NCBI RefSeq assembly: GCF_020520425.1 | Contig: NC_079489.1 | Location: forward strand, 14,780,001-14,844,000 | Reading direction: 5' to 3' | DNA: 64,000 nt | DNA from: Spinacia oleracea | Taxonomy: Eukaryota > Streptophyta > Magnoliopsida > Caryophyllales > Amaranthaceae | Shown: positions 47,825 to 58,595 of the stretch, one piece after another | How positions within the stretch are numbered: position 1 is the stretch's first letter | Layout: every line of letters begins with the position of its first letter | The notes under the pieces: model-generated | Seen by the model: only the letters and a program-made list of their open reading frames with translations | What the model was told of the DNA's origin: nothing | Database searches by the model: none | Position numbers and translations under genes: made by a program

Positions 47825-50720
47825 TATTACACTTATTACATGTTTAATATGAATAGTTTTAACTTTCTAACACTCATTCCAATCTACTTATGCAAATTTA
47901 AGGCTTGTTTGGTCGTTATAGGTCATATTAGGCTAAAATGAGGCTTTTTTGCACCCAAATATGAAATAAAGAACCTTAGGACTCATTTTAAACATATTAA
48001 ATGTTTTATATGATTAGTTTTAACTTTACAAGACTTAATCCAATCTATTTATGCACATTCATGACTTCTTTGGCCGTTATAGGTCATATTTAGGCTAAAA
48101 TGACATTTTCGCTCCCAACTTTGATCTAACGAACTTAAAAACTAATTTCAAACTTATTACATGATTCATATGATTATTTTTAACTTTTCAAGACTCAATC
48201 CTATCTATTATGCACATTTGAGACTTGTTTGGTCGTTATAGATCATATTTAAGCTAAAATGAGACATTTTCGCTCCTAACCTTGAACTAAAGAACCTAAA
48301 GACTCATTTTAAACCCTTTACATGATTAATATGCTTAGTTTTAACTTTCTAAGACTCATTTCAATCTATTTATTCACATTTAAGGCTTATTGGGTCGTTA
48401 TAGGTCATATTAAGGCTAAAATGAAGCATTTTCCCTCCCAACTTTGAACTAAAGAACCTAAGGACTCATTTTATACTTATTACATGTTTAATATGAATAG
48501 TTTTAACTTTCTAACACTCATTCCAATCTACTTATGCAAATTTAAGGCTTGTTTGGTCGTTATAGGTCATATTAGGCTAAAATGTGGCTTTTTTGCTCCC
48601 AAATATGAAATAAAGAACCTTAGGACTCATTTTAAACATATTAAATGTTTTATATGATTACTTTTAACTTTACAAGACTTAATCCAATCTATTTATGCAC
48701 ATTCATGACTTCTTTGGCCGTTATAGGTCATATTTAGGCTAAAATGACATTTTCGCTCCCAACTTTGATCTAACGAACTTAAAAACTAATTTCAAACTTA
48801 TTACATGATTCATATGATTATTTTTAACTTTCTAGGACTCATTCCAATCCATTTATGCACATTTAAGGCTCATTGTGTCGTTATAGGTCATATTTAGGCT
48901 AAAATGACATTTTCGCTCCCAACTTTGAACTTAAGAACCTAATGACTCATTTTAAACTTATTATATGATAAATATGCTTAGTTTTAAGTTTCTAAGACTT
49001 ATTCTAATCTATTTATGCACATTTAATGCTTGTTTTATCGTTATAGGTCATATTTAGGATAAAATAAGGCATTTTCGATCCCAACTTTAAAATAAAGAAC
49101 CTAAGGACTTATTTTAAACTTATTACATGATTAATATGCTTAGTTTTAAGTTTCTAAGACTTAATCTAACTACTTATACACATTTAAGGCTTGTTTGGTC
49201 GTTATAGGACATATTTAGGCTAAAATGACATTTTCGCTCCCAACTATGAACCAAAGAACCTAAGGACTCATTTTAAACTTACTAAATGTTTTATATGCTT
49301 ATTTTTAACTTTCTAGGACTCATTCCAATCCATTTATGCACATTTAAGGCTCATTGTGTCGTTATAGGTCATATTTAGGCTAAAATGACATTTTCGCTCC
49401 CAACTATGAACCAAAGAACCTAAGGACTCATTTTAAACTTACTAAATGTTTTATATGCTTATTTTTAACTTTCTAGGACTCATTCCAATCCATTTATGCA
49501 CATTTAAGGCTCATTGTGTCGTTATAGTTCATATTTAGGCTAAAATGACATTTTCGCTCCCAACTTTGAACTTAAGAACCTAATGACTCATTTTAAACTT
49601 ATTATATGATAAATATGCTTAGTTTTAAGTTTCTAAGACTTATTCTAATCTACTTATACCCATTTAATGCTTGTTTGATAGTTATAGGTCATATTTAGGC
49701 TAAAATGAGGCATTTTCGCTCCTAACTTTAAAATAAAGAACCTAAGCACTCATTTTAAACTTAATACATGTTTAATATGCATAATTTTAACTTTATAAGA
49801 CTCGTTCCAATCTATTTATGCACCTTTAAGGCTCATTAGGTCGTTGTAGGTCATATTTAGGCTAAAATGACATTTTCGCTCCCAACTATGAACTAAAGAA
49901 CCTAAGGACTCATTTTAAACCTACTAAATGTTTTATATTCTAGTTTTAACTTTCTAGGACTTATTCCAATCCATTTATGCACATTTAAGGCTCATTGTGT
50001 CGTTATAGGTCATATTTAGGCTAAAATGACATTTTCGCTCCCAACTTTGAACTTAAGAACCTAATGACTCATTTTAAACTTATTATATGATAAATATGCT
50101 TAGTTTAAGTTTCTAAGACTTATTCTAATCTGTTTATGCACATTTAATGCTTGTTTGATAGTTATAGGTCATATTTAGGCTAAAATGAGGCATTTTCGCT
50201 CCTAACTTTAAAATAAAGAACCTAAGCACGCATTTTAAACTTAATACATGTTTAATATGCATAATTTTAACTTTATAAGACTCGTTCCAATCCATTTATG
50301 CATATTTAAGGCTCATTGTGTCGTTTTAGGTCATATTTAGGCTAAAATGACATTTTCGCTCCCAACTTTGAACTTAAGAACCTAAGGACTCATTTTTAAA
50401 TTATTATATGATTAATAAGCTTAGTTTTGAGTTTCTAGGACTTATTCTAATCTACTTATACCCATTTAATGCTTGTTTGATCGTTATAGGTCATATCTAG
50501 GCTAAAATAAGGCATTTTCGCTCCCAACTTTAAAATAAAGAACCTAAGGACTCATTTAAAACTTATTACATGTTTAATATGCATAATTTTAACGACCTAA
50601 GACTCGTTCCAATCTATTTATGCACCTATAGGCTCATTGGGTCGTTATAGGTCATATTTAGGCTAAAATGACATTTTCGCTCCCAACTTTGAACTAAAGA
50701 ACCTAAGGACTCATTTTAGA
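47825..50720. repeat. ~160-bp tandem repeat array, about 18 copies
   Basis: Each unit contains TCGTTATAGGTCATATTTAG, GCTAAAATGACATTTTCGCT, CCCAACTTTGAAC, AAGAACCTAAGGACTCATTT and TTAACTTTCTAAGACT. Hallmark phrases recur at about 47914, 48075, 48234, 48396 and so on to 50645. Some variants recur every 4 units (47853 and 48497; 48871 and 49517) or 3 units (49517 and 49997), a higher-order pattern. It lies inside the CACTA element. Confidence 0.95.
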
Positions 50721-50816
50721 CTATTAGGACATTGTCATTAGTTTCTTGAATGTTAAAATGTGATATTTAATTTGTATTTAATCTAATGTTTAATTTAAAT
50801 TTCTGTTTTTGTAAAG

Positions 50817-50938
50817 GTCTACACTCCGAGGATTGCGCCTTATGCGAGGAATTTGATGTGGTTCGTGAGCAATGGGCTAAGTTTTTTACCAACAAGTATT
50901 TATTATTGGCTTTAGCGCGCTTGATCGAGTTGGTTTAG
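50817..50938 (+). CDS. Possible terminal exon, unknown, inside the CACTA
   Basis: After TTTTTGTAAAG the plus strand encodes HSEDCALCEEFDVVREQWAK then FFTNKYLLLALARLIELV and a stop. I recognise no family. Its GC content is higher than its surroundings, which hints at real coding origin. Confidence 0.3.
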
Positions 50939-51177
50939 TTGTTATAGAATAAATTTTATATTAAAATGTATGTTTATGTTGAAATTGGAACATATATTTA
51001 AATGTAATATGTGCACTTTGGTTTTGGGATATATAGTATACAAAACTCCAGTTGTTGTTTTTATATTTGTTATACAGGTTGCGTTATTCTATTATTGTTT
51101 TGACAGGTTTCTATATTTGGTGCAAGGCACTCTAGGTATCCCTAAACAAAATTAGAATTTTCCCGCCAAAAGTGCTT

Positions 51178-51555
51178 TTTTGCAGCGTACATATATGTTG
51201 TACGCTGCAACAAGGGAAAAAAATTTCGCAAAAATTCAGACTTGTTGCAGCGTACAAATAAATGTACGCTGCAAAAAATTGAGTAATTCAGACTTGTTGC
51301 AGCGTACAAATAAATGTACGCTGCAAAAAGTTGAGTCTTTTGCAGCGTACATATATATGTACGCTGCAACAAGTCCAAAATTTTGCCAATTTTTTGGCAC
51401 TTGTTGCAGCGTACATCTAAAAGCCCGCTGCAACAAATCACTTTTTGCAGCGAACATTGTACGCTGCAACAAGTTCAGACTTGTTGCAGGCCCCCCAGTT
51501 GCAGCATACGATGTACGCTGCAACAGGGGTCTAAAAGCCCGCTGCAATAAGGGTT
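51178..51555. repeat. Right subterminal repeats of the CACTA
   Basis: Dense alternation of TTGCAGCGTACA and TGTACGCTGCAA, often as inverted pairs 6-12 nt apart (for example 51181-51212 and 51243-51275). The open frames of about 100 residues across 51142-51566 on both strands are repeat artefacts. Confidence 0.9.
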
Positions 51556-51571
51556 TTTTCTACTAGTGGTG

Positions 51572-53518
51572 GGTGAAGATGTAGTAGCTTCTGTTTTGGA
51601 TGTTTTGCAAAATGGTAAACTGCTGAAGGAGCTTAATCACGCAGTGGTTACTCTCATCCCCAAGATCAAATGTCCAAAAAGTGTGAGTGACTTTAGGCCC
51701 ATCTCTTGCTGTAATACTCTTTATAAGTGTATTACCAAAGTCATCTGTGGGAGATTGAGACAAATATTGCCAGATTTAATCCTAGAAAACCAAGGGGGTT
51801 TGTTCATGGAAGATATATTGTACATAATATAATGGTTGTTCAGGATTTGGTAAAGCATTATGGGAGGAAAGATGTCAAGCCAAGCTGTATGATGAAAATT
51901 GATCTACAAAAGGCATATGATACTGTTGATTGGGGTTTTCTTAGGGAAATGTTAGAGGCTCTGGAATTTCCTGTTTCTTTGGTGGAATTGATAATGGAAT
52001 GTGTTACAACTCCTATGTTCTCCCTGATGCTTAATGGATCTATGCATGGCTTTTTTAAATCTGGAAGGGGGTTGAGACAAGGGGATCCCATGTCTCCATT
52101 GATGTTTGTTATCTGTATGGAGTATCTCTCCAGGATTCTTCACAAGATGAGTGAGTTAACTTTGTTTCAGTTTCATCCAAGATGCAGAGAAACAGGTCTC
52201 ACTCATTTATGTTTTGCTGATGATTTAATTCTGTGTAGCAAAGGTGAGTTCCCTTCTATCTATCTCCTGCTTCAAGCTTTAATTTCAAGTTATTTTCAGA
52301 CTCTTCTGGTTTACATGCTAACAATAATAAGTCCAGTATTTACTGTTGTGGGATGGAAGAAACTGAAGTAAGGAGAGTTCTTGATGCTTCTGGTTTTGCT
52401 AGGAGTCAGCTACCTTTTAGATATTTGGGAGTTCCAATCTGTGCTAAAAGAATTACAGCTGCTCAATGTGATAATTTAGTTGATAAAATGATTTTCAGAA
52501 TTAAAGTGTGGAGCTCCAGGAATTTATCTTACACAGCAAGGATGCAGCTCATCAATTTTGTGCTCATTAGCATGCATTTGTATTGGTCCCAAATTTATAT
52601 TTTGCCTAAGAAAGTTTTGAGGGATGTTGTCCAAGTCTGGAGGGCTTTCTTGTGGAGTGGAAATGCTTTCAGTAACAAACCTAGCAATATCTCATGGGAC
52701 AGTTCTTGTTGGGATAAGAAATATGGCGGATTAGGCTTCAGAGATATCTTTATTTGGAACACTGCTAACATGGGGAAGTATGTTTGGTTAGTTGCCTCTA
52801 AAAAAGATAATGTTTGGACCAAGTGGGTCAGTGTTGTGTATGTCAAAAATGGGGAGTGGTGGGACTACCAGCCTTCAGCTAATGCTAGTTGGTATTGGAG
52901 GAAAGTTTGTGCAACAAAGGATCTGATCAAGCTGGTGTATACTCAGAGTGAGTTCAGTGCTATGTCACACTATTCTGTCAAGCTTGTTTATGAAAATTTA
53001 AAAGGCACAAAACCAGTGGTACACTGGGATTGTATGGTCTGGAACAGGCTTAATACCCTAAACACAGATTTATCTATTGGATGGCTGTTCAAGCTAGATT
53101 GCAAACTACTGCTAAACTAGCCAAGATTGGCATATGTCAATCTGCTGCTTGTTTATTATGTGCTCAGCAGGATGAAGATCATGAGCATCTGTTCTTTGAG
53201 TGTCAATTCAGTAGAGCTTGCATCAATGAGGTTAAGCAGTGGATTGGTGTTAATTAAGCTTCTGCTAACCTGCATCAGCTTATGAAGATCATCAGACAGA
53301 GCAAATTGTCCAAGTTCAGGAAGCAAGTTGGGTATGCAGGTCTTGCAACTGCAGTTTATCTCATTTGGCAAAGCAGGAATAAAAGTTGTTGGGATTCTGT
53401 TGTTCCTACTATTCAGAATGTTGTAGCTAGGATTAAGCAAACTGTGAAATGTAGAATTTGGGCTGTAATGCCAAAGAAAGTCAGTAGAGGTGATAGCTTA
53501 TGGTTTTCTAAGCTGTAA
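51572..53518 (+). pseudogene. LINE ORF2, reverse transcriptase and C-terminal region
   Basis: Continues the LINE: VTLIPKIKCPKSVSDFRPIS, KIDLQKAYDTVDWGFLREML, GLRQGDPMSPLMFVICMEYL and the catalytic FADD (LCFADDLILC). Then LPFRYLGVPI, the FLWSG..SNISWDSSCWDKKYGGLGFR thumb-like region, and a CLLC....HLFFEC zinc-binding C-terminus. Frameshifts near 51805, 52300 and 53065 and an in-frame stop near 53257. Ends WFSKL at 53518, 130 bp before the poly(A). Confidence 0.9.
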
Positions 53519-53666
53519 TGGTTTGTTTTTGTTGTTAGTCTAGCTCTTGGGTGTTAGGGGTCCAACCTAGTTGGTTTTCTATTCCTTGAGTTAGTTTGGT
53601 TGTAACTGGTTTTTGTGATCTTAATATATATTCCTCTCTTGCTTAGCAAAAAAAAAAAAAAAAAAA

Positions 53667-54390
53667 GTTAACGACAATGTTCGTGAAGTCCCCAAATTAA
53701 GTTTCTCTTTACCCAAATTATGTGATTATCTTTTTTACTCCTTCTCATTCAATGTCTGAAAAAATAAACTTATTTTTGTTGAACTTATATTATCTAAACT
53801 TAACTGAACGTATCTGAACTTGTCTGAACTTATCTGGACTTATTTTGTCTGAAATAAGTCAAAACAAATTGAACATAACAAGGCCTCACTTAAGACTCCA
53901 CTATTTCCTCCCACTAAATCAAATCATGTCACATCATCAAACTTAATTATTACTTTTTACCCTTGAAAAAATTTAATTATATTTTTATTTATTTTAGCCG
54001 CACTTCACGTTTTGGAGGAGCCGCTAACTAAATTATTGTTGTTTTATGTATTCTTTGATTTCATTTGCCTTTAAATACACGTTCTACGTCTTTTTAACAT
54101 ATAGTGTTGTATTATTGTTTCTAATTTGTACGGAATTTATGCCAATTTTCAAATTAACATTTACTACCTACTACGTAAGTTTTATTTTCATTTTTTTCCA
54201 AAACATAAATTAAACGAGAAGAAATTCAAGGAATAAATGAAGGGGGAGCGCTTACATTAATAGAAATTGAACAAAAACTAAAGTCTTCTTTGTAACATGT
54301 TTGCAAAATCTTAAAAGAAGGAGAACAAATTAAAGTCCCATTTTATTAGTCACAAATAGTCAAAATATTACAATAAAAATAATAAATTAA
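53667..54390. other. Intergenic; TCTGAACTTA words
   Basis: 53766-53880 repeats a TCTGAACTTA-like word about eight times, AT-rich and non-coding. The end near 54330-54390 is probably the 3' UTR of the PMEI-domain gene (minus). Confidence 0.4.
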
Positions 54391-54939
54391 TTAAGTAACA
54401 AGCTCCAAAATATTCACAGCAATAATAGATATTTGGTAAACACTCTGATTCACAAATGGTTCTTCAACATCCCCTTTCGAGAATTCATCATCACAAGCCT
54501 TAGCATTATTTGCTATTTCCTTAAGATCTTGTATTACAACACCAAGTTTACCAGAATCAATTGATTCATATGCGTTTGGCATAAAAGTGTACACAATTTC
54601 CTTGTACTCGTCCAAACACTTACCACATTTTTGTCTTACAATCTTTGTTTTACTTTTGTCGTTAATTAAACTTTGGAGTGTGTCTAGAATTTCCTTGGCG
54701 ACTATTAAATCCTTCTCCATTACTATTCTGGCTAGCCCTTCTGTGTCGGACGCATATTTTCGCGTGTCTTGGAATAAAAGTGTCATGCATAGATCGTAGT
54801 ATTGTGTTTTGTTGCATACTCTCGTTACCAAATCTTCTTCTTCAGGAGGATTTATCGACCTCGAGCATTCGACGGAGGAGAAGAAGAGTGTGGTGAGAAT
54901 ACATAAGGTGAATGTTATTTTTAGTGATAGAGAATTCAT
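54391..54939 (-). CDS. Invertase/pectin methylesterase inhibitor (PMEI-domain) protein
   Basis: 182 residues from ATG at 54939 (MNSLSLKITFTLCIL...). An upstream in-frame ATG at 55002 would add 21 residues, but it lies within the TATA-box region and would put residues before the signal peptide, so the inner ATG is preferred. Residues 1-26 are a signal peptide. PMEI domain with cysteines C42 and C51 (VCNKTQYYDLC), C108 (KCLDEYKEIV) and C149 (NAKACDDEF); C105 is an extra cysteine. Intronless. Expected in apoplast or vacuole, inhibiting invertase or pectin methylesterase; target undecided. Distantly related to the gene at 22788, same strand. Its promoter and first codons are duplicated at 60708-60960. 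Confidence 0.9.
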   Translation of the reverse strand: MNSLSLKITFTLCILTTLFFSSVECSRSINPPEEEDLVTRVCNKTQYYDLCMTLLFQDTRKYASDTEGLARIVMEKDLIVAKEILDTLQSLINDKSKTKIVRQKCGKCLDEYKEIVYTFMPNAYESIDSGKLGVVIQDLKEIANNAKACDDEFSKGDVEEPFVNQSVYQISIIAVNILELVT

Positions 54940-54989
54940 CTTTTCAAGAATAATTGAATGGGTTATTAGTTGATTGAGAATTATGTTAC

Positions 54990-54997
54990 TTATATAG
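54990..54997 (-). promoter_or_regulatory. TATA box of the second PMEI-domain gene
   Basis: CTATATAAG on the minus strand, about 51-58 bp upstream of the chosen ATG. The same box is kept in the promoter copy near 60798. Confidence 0.6.
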
Positions 54998-55002
54998 AGC
55001 AA

Positions 55003-55385
55003 ATTACTTATTGAGATATTTGCTTTAAATTGGAGTATTTTAGTTTTCCTTATAAGCTAGGTAACATGCAATAGTTAATCAAAAATCTTTTAATAGGGGT
55101 TGACCAATTTTGTAAGTTACAAAGCAATAAAAGAAATGTTTGATTGAAAAATTAAAACGAGCTAAATAAGTACATTTGTTAACGAAAATGAGTGATATGA
55201 AATTAAGATTGTTGATTTGGAGGAAGATATGCTCTATCAGCTAGAAGTTAATACCATGTATCTGATAGTAATTTAGATGGTGGACCAATATGACAATGTG
55301 TATAGTAAGTATGGTGGACCAAAGTGCATAATGAGTACGAATGTACGATACACCCAAAAAATATAAGTACATAGCTAAAATATTA
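55003..55385. other. Promoter region and intergenic DNA
   Basis: The first ~170 bases align with 60790-60960 (TTGAGATA.TTGCTTTAA, GAGTATTTTAGTTT, CTTTTAATAG, TTGACCAAT). No other gene. Confidence 0.5.
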
Positions 55386-55651
55386 CTCCCTCCGTCCCTT
55401 AATACTCGACCCGTTTTAACTTTTTGCACTATTCACATAATTCACTTTGACCCTATTTTATTTCTAGTATATGAAAACGAATGTTAGTATATAATATATT
55501 GTTAGCTTCATCTTAATATATATTTTCAAAATATTAATATTTTTATAAGTTTTTATATATAATATGTAGTTATAAAGAAATTAGTGGTCAAAGTTGTGCA
55601 TTGACAAGCGTGTCCGGTCAAAACATATCAAGTATTAAGGGATAGAGGGAG
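55386..55651. mobile_element. Stowaway-like MITE
   Basis: CTCCCTCCGTCCCTTAATAC on the left, reverse-complemented right CTCCCTCTATCCCTTAATAC; TA on both sides. 266 bp. Confidence 0.94.
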
Positions 55652-55870
55652 TATTACCTATGTGAAAAGAGCATGGATATTTTTATTTATTTGTAGTTTT
55701 TGATAAAAGGTGAAAAAATACCACATGTTCTTTTATCGCTACATAATATCCTTTTACATGTGCACATATGTCCTTTGAATGCATCCCCTAGGAACGTACC
55801 TAGGCATACACTAAATATAACTCATGTTCTACTAATCTTAGGACAACGGTCACAACGTAAATGTTAATTA

Positions 55871-56126
55871 CTACATCCGTTTCATTAAGTTCTTTACACA
55901 TTGAAAAATGTGTCCAATAATCAAAACTTTGACCATAAGTTATCACTATTTATATCTATCAAAAATTATCATGAGATATCTTGTTAGATTCGTCTCAAAA
56001 TGTATTTTATAAATATCAACTTTTTATAATTTTTTACCATACAAAATTGAATATATTAACGGTCAAACATTGCACTGGAGTCCGTATAAATAGTAAGTGT
56101 AAATATTTTTTTAAAATCGGAGGTAG
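55871..56126. mobile_element. Stowaway-like MITE
   Basis: CTACATCCGTTTCATTAAGT on the left, reverse-complemented right CTACCTCCGATTTTAAAAAA; TA on both sides. 256 bp. More diverged than its neighbour. Confidence 0.75.
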
Positions 56127-56734
56127 TATCTTATTTCACCGGCATCTTAGGGTTTTACGGAGTATGATATTATCAAAGGCATGAGGTTGAATCCCGTGTA
56201 AATCAACATTTTTCCATTACAACTAAAACTACTTCTTTCGTCCGGCGCAGTCCTAAAAGATTGCACCATTTGACTTTTTTTGGTTTTCAAGACACGACTT
56301 AAAACGTAAATAACTCTAATTTTACAAGAGTAAAAATTAGGCAAATTTGCCAAATACAACCTAATAAAGTTCACTATTTGCCAATTACAACCTCAAATTT
56401 CTAATTTTGTCAATTACAACCTTAAACTTGTACATTTATTTTCAATTACAACCCGAAACCATTTTCCGGCAAAAATCACCGGAAGATGATGTCATAACGT
56501 TATTAAAAAACTTACGACGTACATAATATCTATATAAAAAAAAATATCAATTATTTTATGTTTTATGTTTTAATTATTATTTATCGATTTAACTTTTTTT
56601 ATAGAAATTATGTAACTATTTTTTTTAATAGCAATATGACATCATTTTTCGGTGATTTTTGCCGGAAAATAACTTCGGGTTGTAATTTAAAATAGATGTA
56701 TAAGTTTAAGGTTGTAATTGACAAAAATAAAAAT

Positions 56735-58393
56735 CGGTTTTTTCATGAAATGCCCCTGAGGTTTGCAATAATGCACCAAATACCCCTGCGCGTTTCAAAA
56801 TTCATAGAATACCCCTATTTAAACTTAAAGTGCACCAAATACCCTTGGATTTAACGGCCGTTAGTACTCCGTTAGCGTTAATTTACGTTTATGCCCTTAT
56901 TCACCCAATATTCTACATTTTAACTTTTAAAAAAAAATCTAATGTCTTCTCTCTCATCTCATCTCCTCTGTTCTTCTTAATTACTCGCCCCTCTTCTTCT
57001 TCTTCTTCTTCTTCTTCTTCTTCTTCATCGTTTCTCTTCTCTCGCCACCGTCTTCTCCTTCCTTTGCTGCTGCCGCGCTTAGTCCTCTCCTTTCGCCGCC
57101 AACCTTCAACCTTCGTCGGCGGAAATGGCGAAAATGGTGGATTCGCAGAACTACCGAGCTTGTATTTCTGAGTAATTTGAGGTGAATTAATGCCAATCCT
57201 AATTAACACTTAATGAACCCTAATTAACTCTAAATCCCCTCTCTCCTCTCACCCACCTCTCTCCTCTCAATCGCACATCTCTTTTTCCTGGGTATCAAAA
57301 TGGTGAACCCAACCACAATTTTTCCTTCTCAAACCATCTTCATCAAAAATCAATTGCTAACTCAAATCCCAAATAATCGAACCCAAATTTTCTAGTGAAT
57401 TGAAATCGTGAATTGAAGTTTGATGAACAAGGGGAGGTTTCTGTTAGGTATGGTGATGATGAATATTATGAACAAAGATGAAATTGAAGATGAAATTGTG
57501 GATATGTGGGTTAGGCATGTGCCCATGAACATGAATTCAGTTAGGGTAAGGTGATGATGAAGACAGTAGGACATGAATTCATATTTCTGTTGAAATTGAA
57601 GATGCTGAATTCAGATTTCATGTTGCCCCTATTTTCTGGGCTGATTTTTTTTGGAATTCGGGGGTTGGATTCGAAGGACGGAGAACAAAAATTGATAGTG
57701 TAGAGAGCATAGAGGGTAGCGCAACAATTAAGAGAGAATATAGAACTAGATTTTCGTTTTTTTTTTTTTTTTTGCAGATTTTCGTTCTCGAATTCGTTCT
57801 TCAGCATTTATGTTCTTCTCTTTGGTTCGAGGGAGCATATGAAATTAGAGGAGATTTTGGAGCAACATTTGTTTGTGTTTTTCAGATTTTGATTTTCGTT
57901 GGTTTTCCTATTTTAGATTTTGGAGCTGAGTTCTTCGTGAGCATAGAATAGCAGCGGCAGTAGCAAGGGGCGAAAAACAACAGAATTTAGGTAGATTAGA
58001 GAGAGATTATAGACACTGGAATTCGAATTTGTAGTTTAGATTTTCGATTTTAGGAATTAAACTCTCAAAATTTAATATTCTCTTCTTCAATATTATGGGT
58101 TTTGTTCTTCAATTTTCAGATGTATTGTTCTTCAAATTCAATTATTAATGGTATAAGCTGTTTGGGTATTTGGTGCAAAAAACTTTGTAAATAGGTGTAT
58201 ACTATGCAAAAAGTTTATAAATAGGTGTATTTGGTGAATTATAAACATGACTTAACGGAGGACTAACGGAAAGTCATAATAGGGGTATTTGGTGAACAAT
58301 ACGGAAAAAATAGGGGTATTCAATGAATTTTGAAACGCGCAGGGGTATTTGGTGCATTATTGCAAACCTCAGGGGTATTTCATGAAAAAACCG
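56735..58393. mobile_element. Inner MULE, non-autonomous, possible Pack-MULE
   Basis: Terminal inverted repeats of about 145 bp beginning CGGTTTTTTCATGAAATGCC (left) and CGGTTTTTTCATGAAATACC (right). A perfect 9-bp target duplication AATAAAAAT (56726-56734, 58394-58402). The 1.4-kb interior has no transposase but looks gene-like: a (CTT)n leader, a GC-rich stretch and ATG at 57125 with MAKMVDSQNYRACISE then stop, followed by T-rich intron-like DNA. That fits a captured gene start, but I cannot name the parent gene. Confidence 0.9.
56992..57027. repeat. (CTT)n microsatellite
   Basis: About 12 CTT units within the inner MULE; the Ser/Glu-rich frames across it are artefacts. Confidence 0.9.
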
Positions 58394-58595
58394 AATAAAA
58401 ATTTAAGGTTGTAATTGACAAATAGATAACTTTATGAGGTTGTATTTGGCAAATTTTCCTAAAAATTATAAAAAGTTGATATTTCGAAAATTTATAATGA
58501 AATGAATCTAACAAGACTTCCCCTAACTACATTATTTCTTATAGGCTAATAAAACTTTATGGTTAAAGATTTCAAATTTTAACCCCAAAAAATTA

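Larger units (their letters stand above)
44824..51568. mobile_element. CACTA transposon with captured genes and satellite-like array
   Basis: Starts CACTAGTAGAAAAAACCCCT, ends AGGGTTTTTTCTACTAGTG; 3-bp target duplication GTG (44821-44823, 51569-51571). Subterminal zones carry GTTGCAGCGTACA and its complement in both orientations, about 5 on the left and 15 or more on the right. No transposase frame is recognised in its 6745 bp. The inside holds a GC-rich 5'-UTR-like stretch (45085-45480), exons of two host genes (46821-46974 minus, 47411-47574 plus) and about 18 tandem copies of a ~160-bp repeat (47825-50720). It interrupts the LINE reverse transcriptase. Confidence 0.92.
42045..53666 (+). 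mobile_element. L1-type LINE, broken, split by a CACTA element
   Basis: 5' leader from about 42045, ORF1 with DUF4283-like and zinc-knuckle parts, ORF2 with endonuclease, reverse transcriptase and C-terminal zinc-binding region, poly(A) at 53648-53666. Target duplication AAAGTTAACG on the left (42035-42044) is repeated at the end of the poly(A) (53664-53673). Subtracting the CACTA, the LINE is about 4.9 kb, near full length for plant L1. At least five frameshifts and three in-frame stops make it dead. Confidence 0.93.
56340..58459. mobile_element. Outer MULE-type element (holds the inner MULE)
   Basis: Left GGCAAATTTGCCAAATACAA, right reverse-complemented GGAAAATTTGCCAAATACAA, inverted similarity extending about 55 bp. 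A perfect 9-bp target duplication TAAAAATTA (56331-56339, 58460-58468). Without the inner insertion it is about 450 bp and non-coding: a Mutator-type MITE. Confidence 0.88.

Noticed and set aside
47825-50720. Centromeric satellite
   Set aside because: The array lies entirely within a CACTA with intact ends and target duplication, and is only ~2.9 kb; local transposon repeat is the simpler reading.
51142-51566. 100-128-codon frames with repeated Cys on both strands
   Set aside because: Made by the GCTGCAA/TTGCAGC subterminal repeats of the CACTA, not proteins.
56913-57209. Glu/Lys-rich minus-strand frame
   Set aside because: Complement of the (CTT)n repeat inside the MULE.
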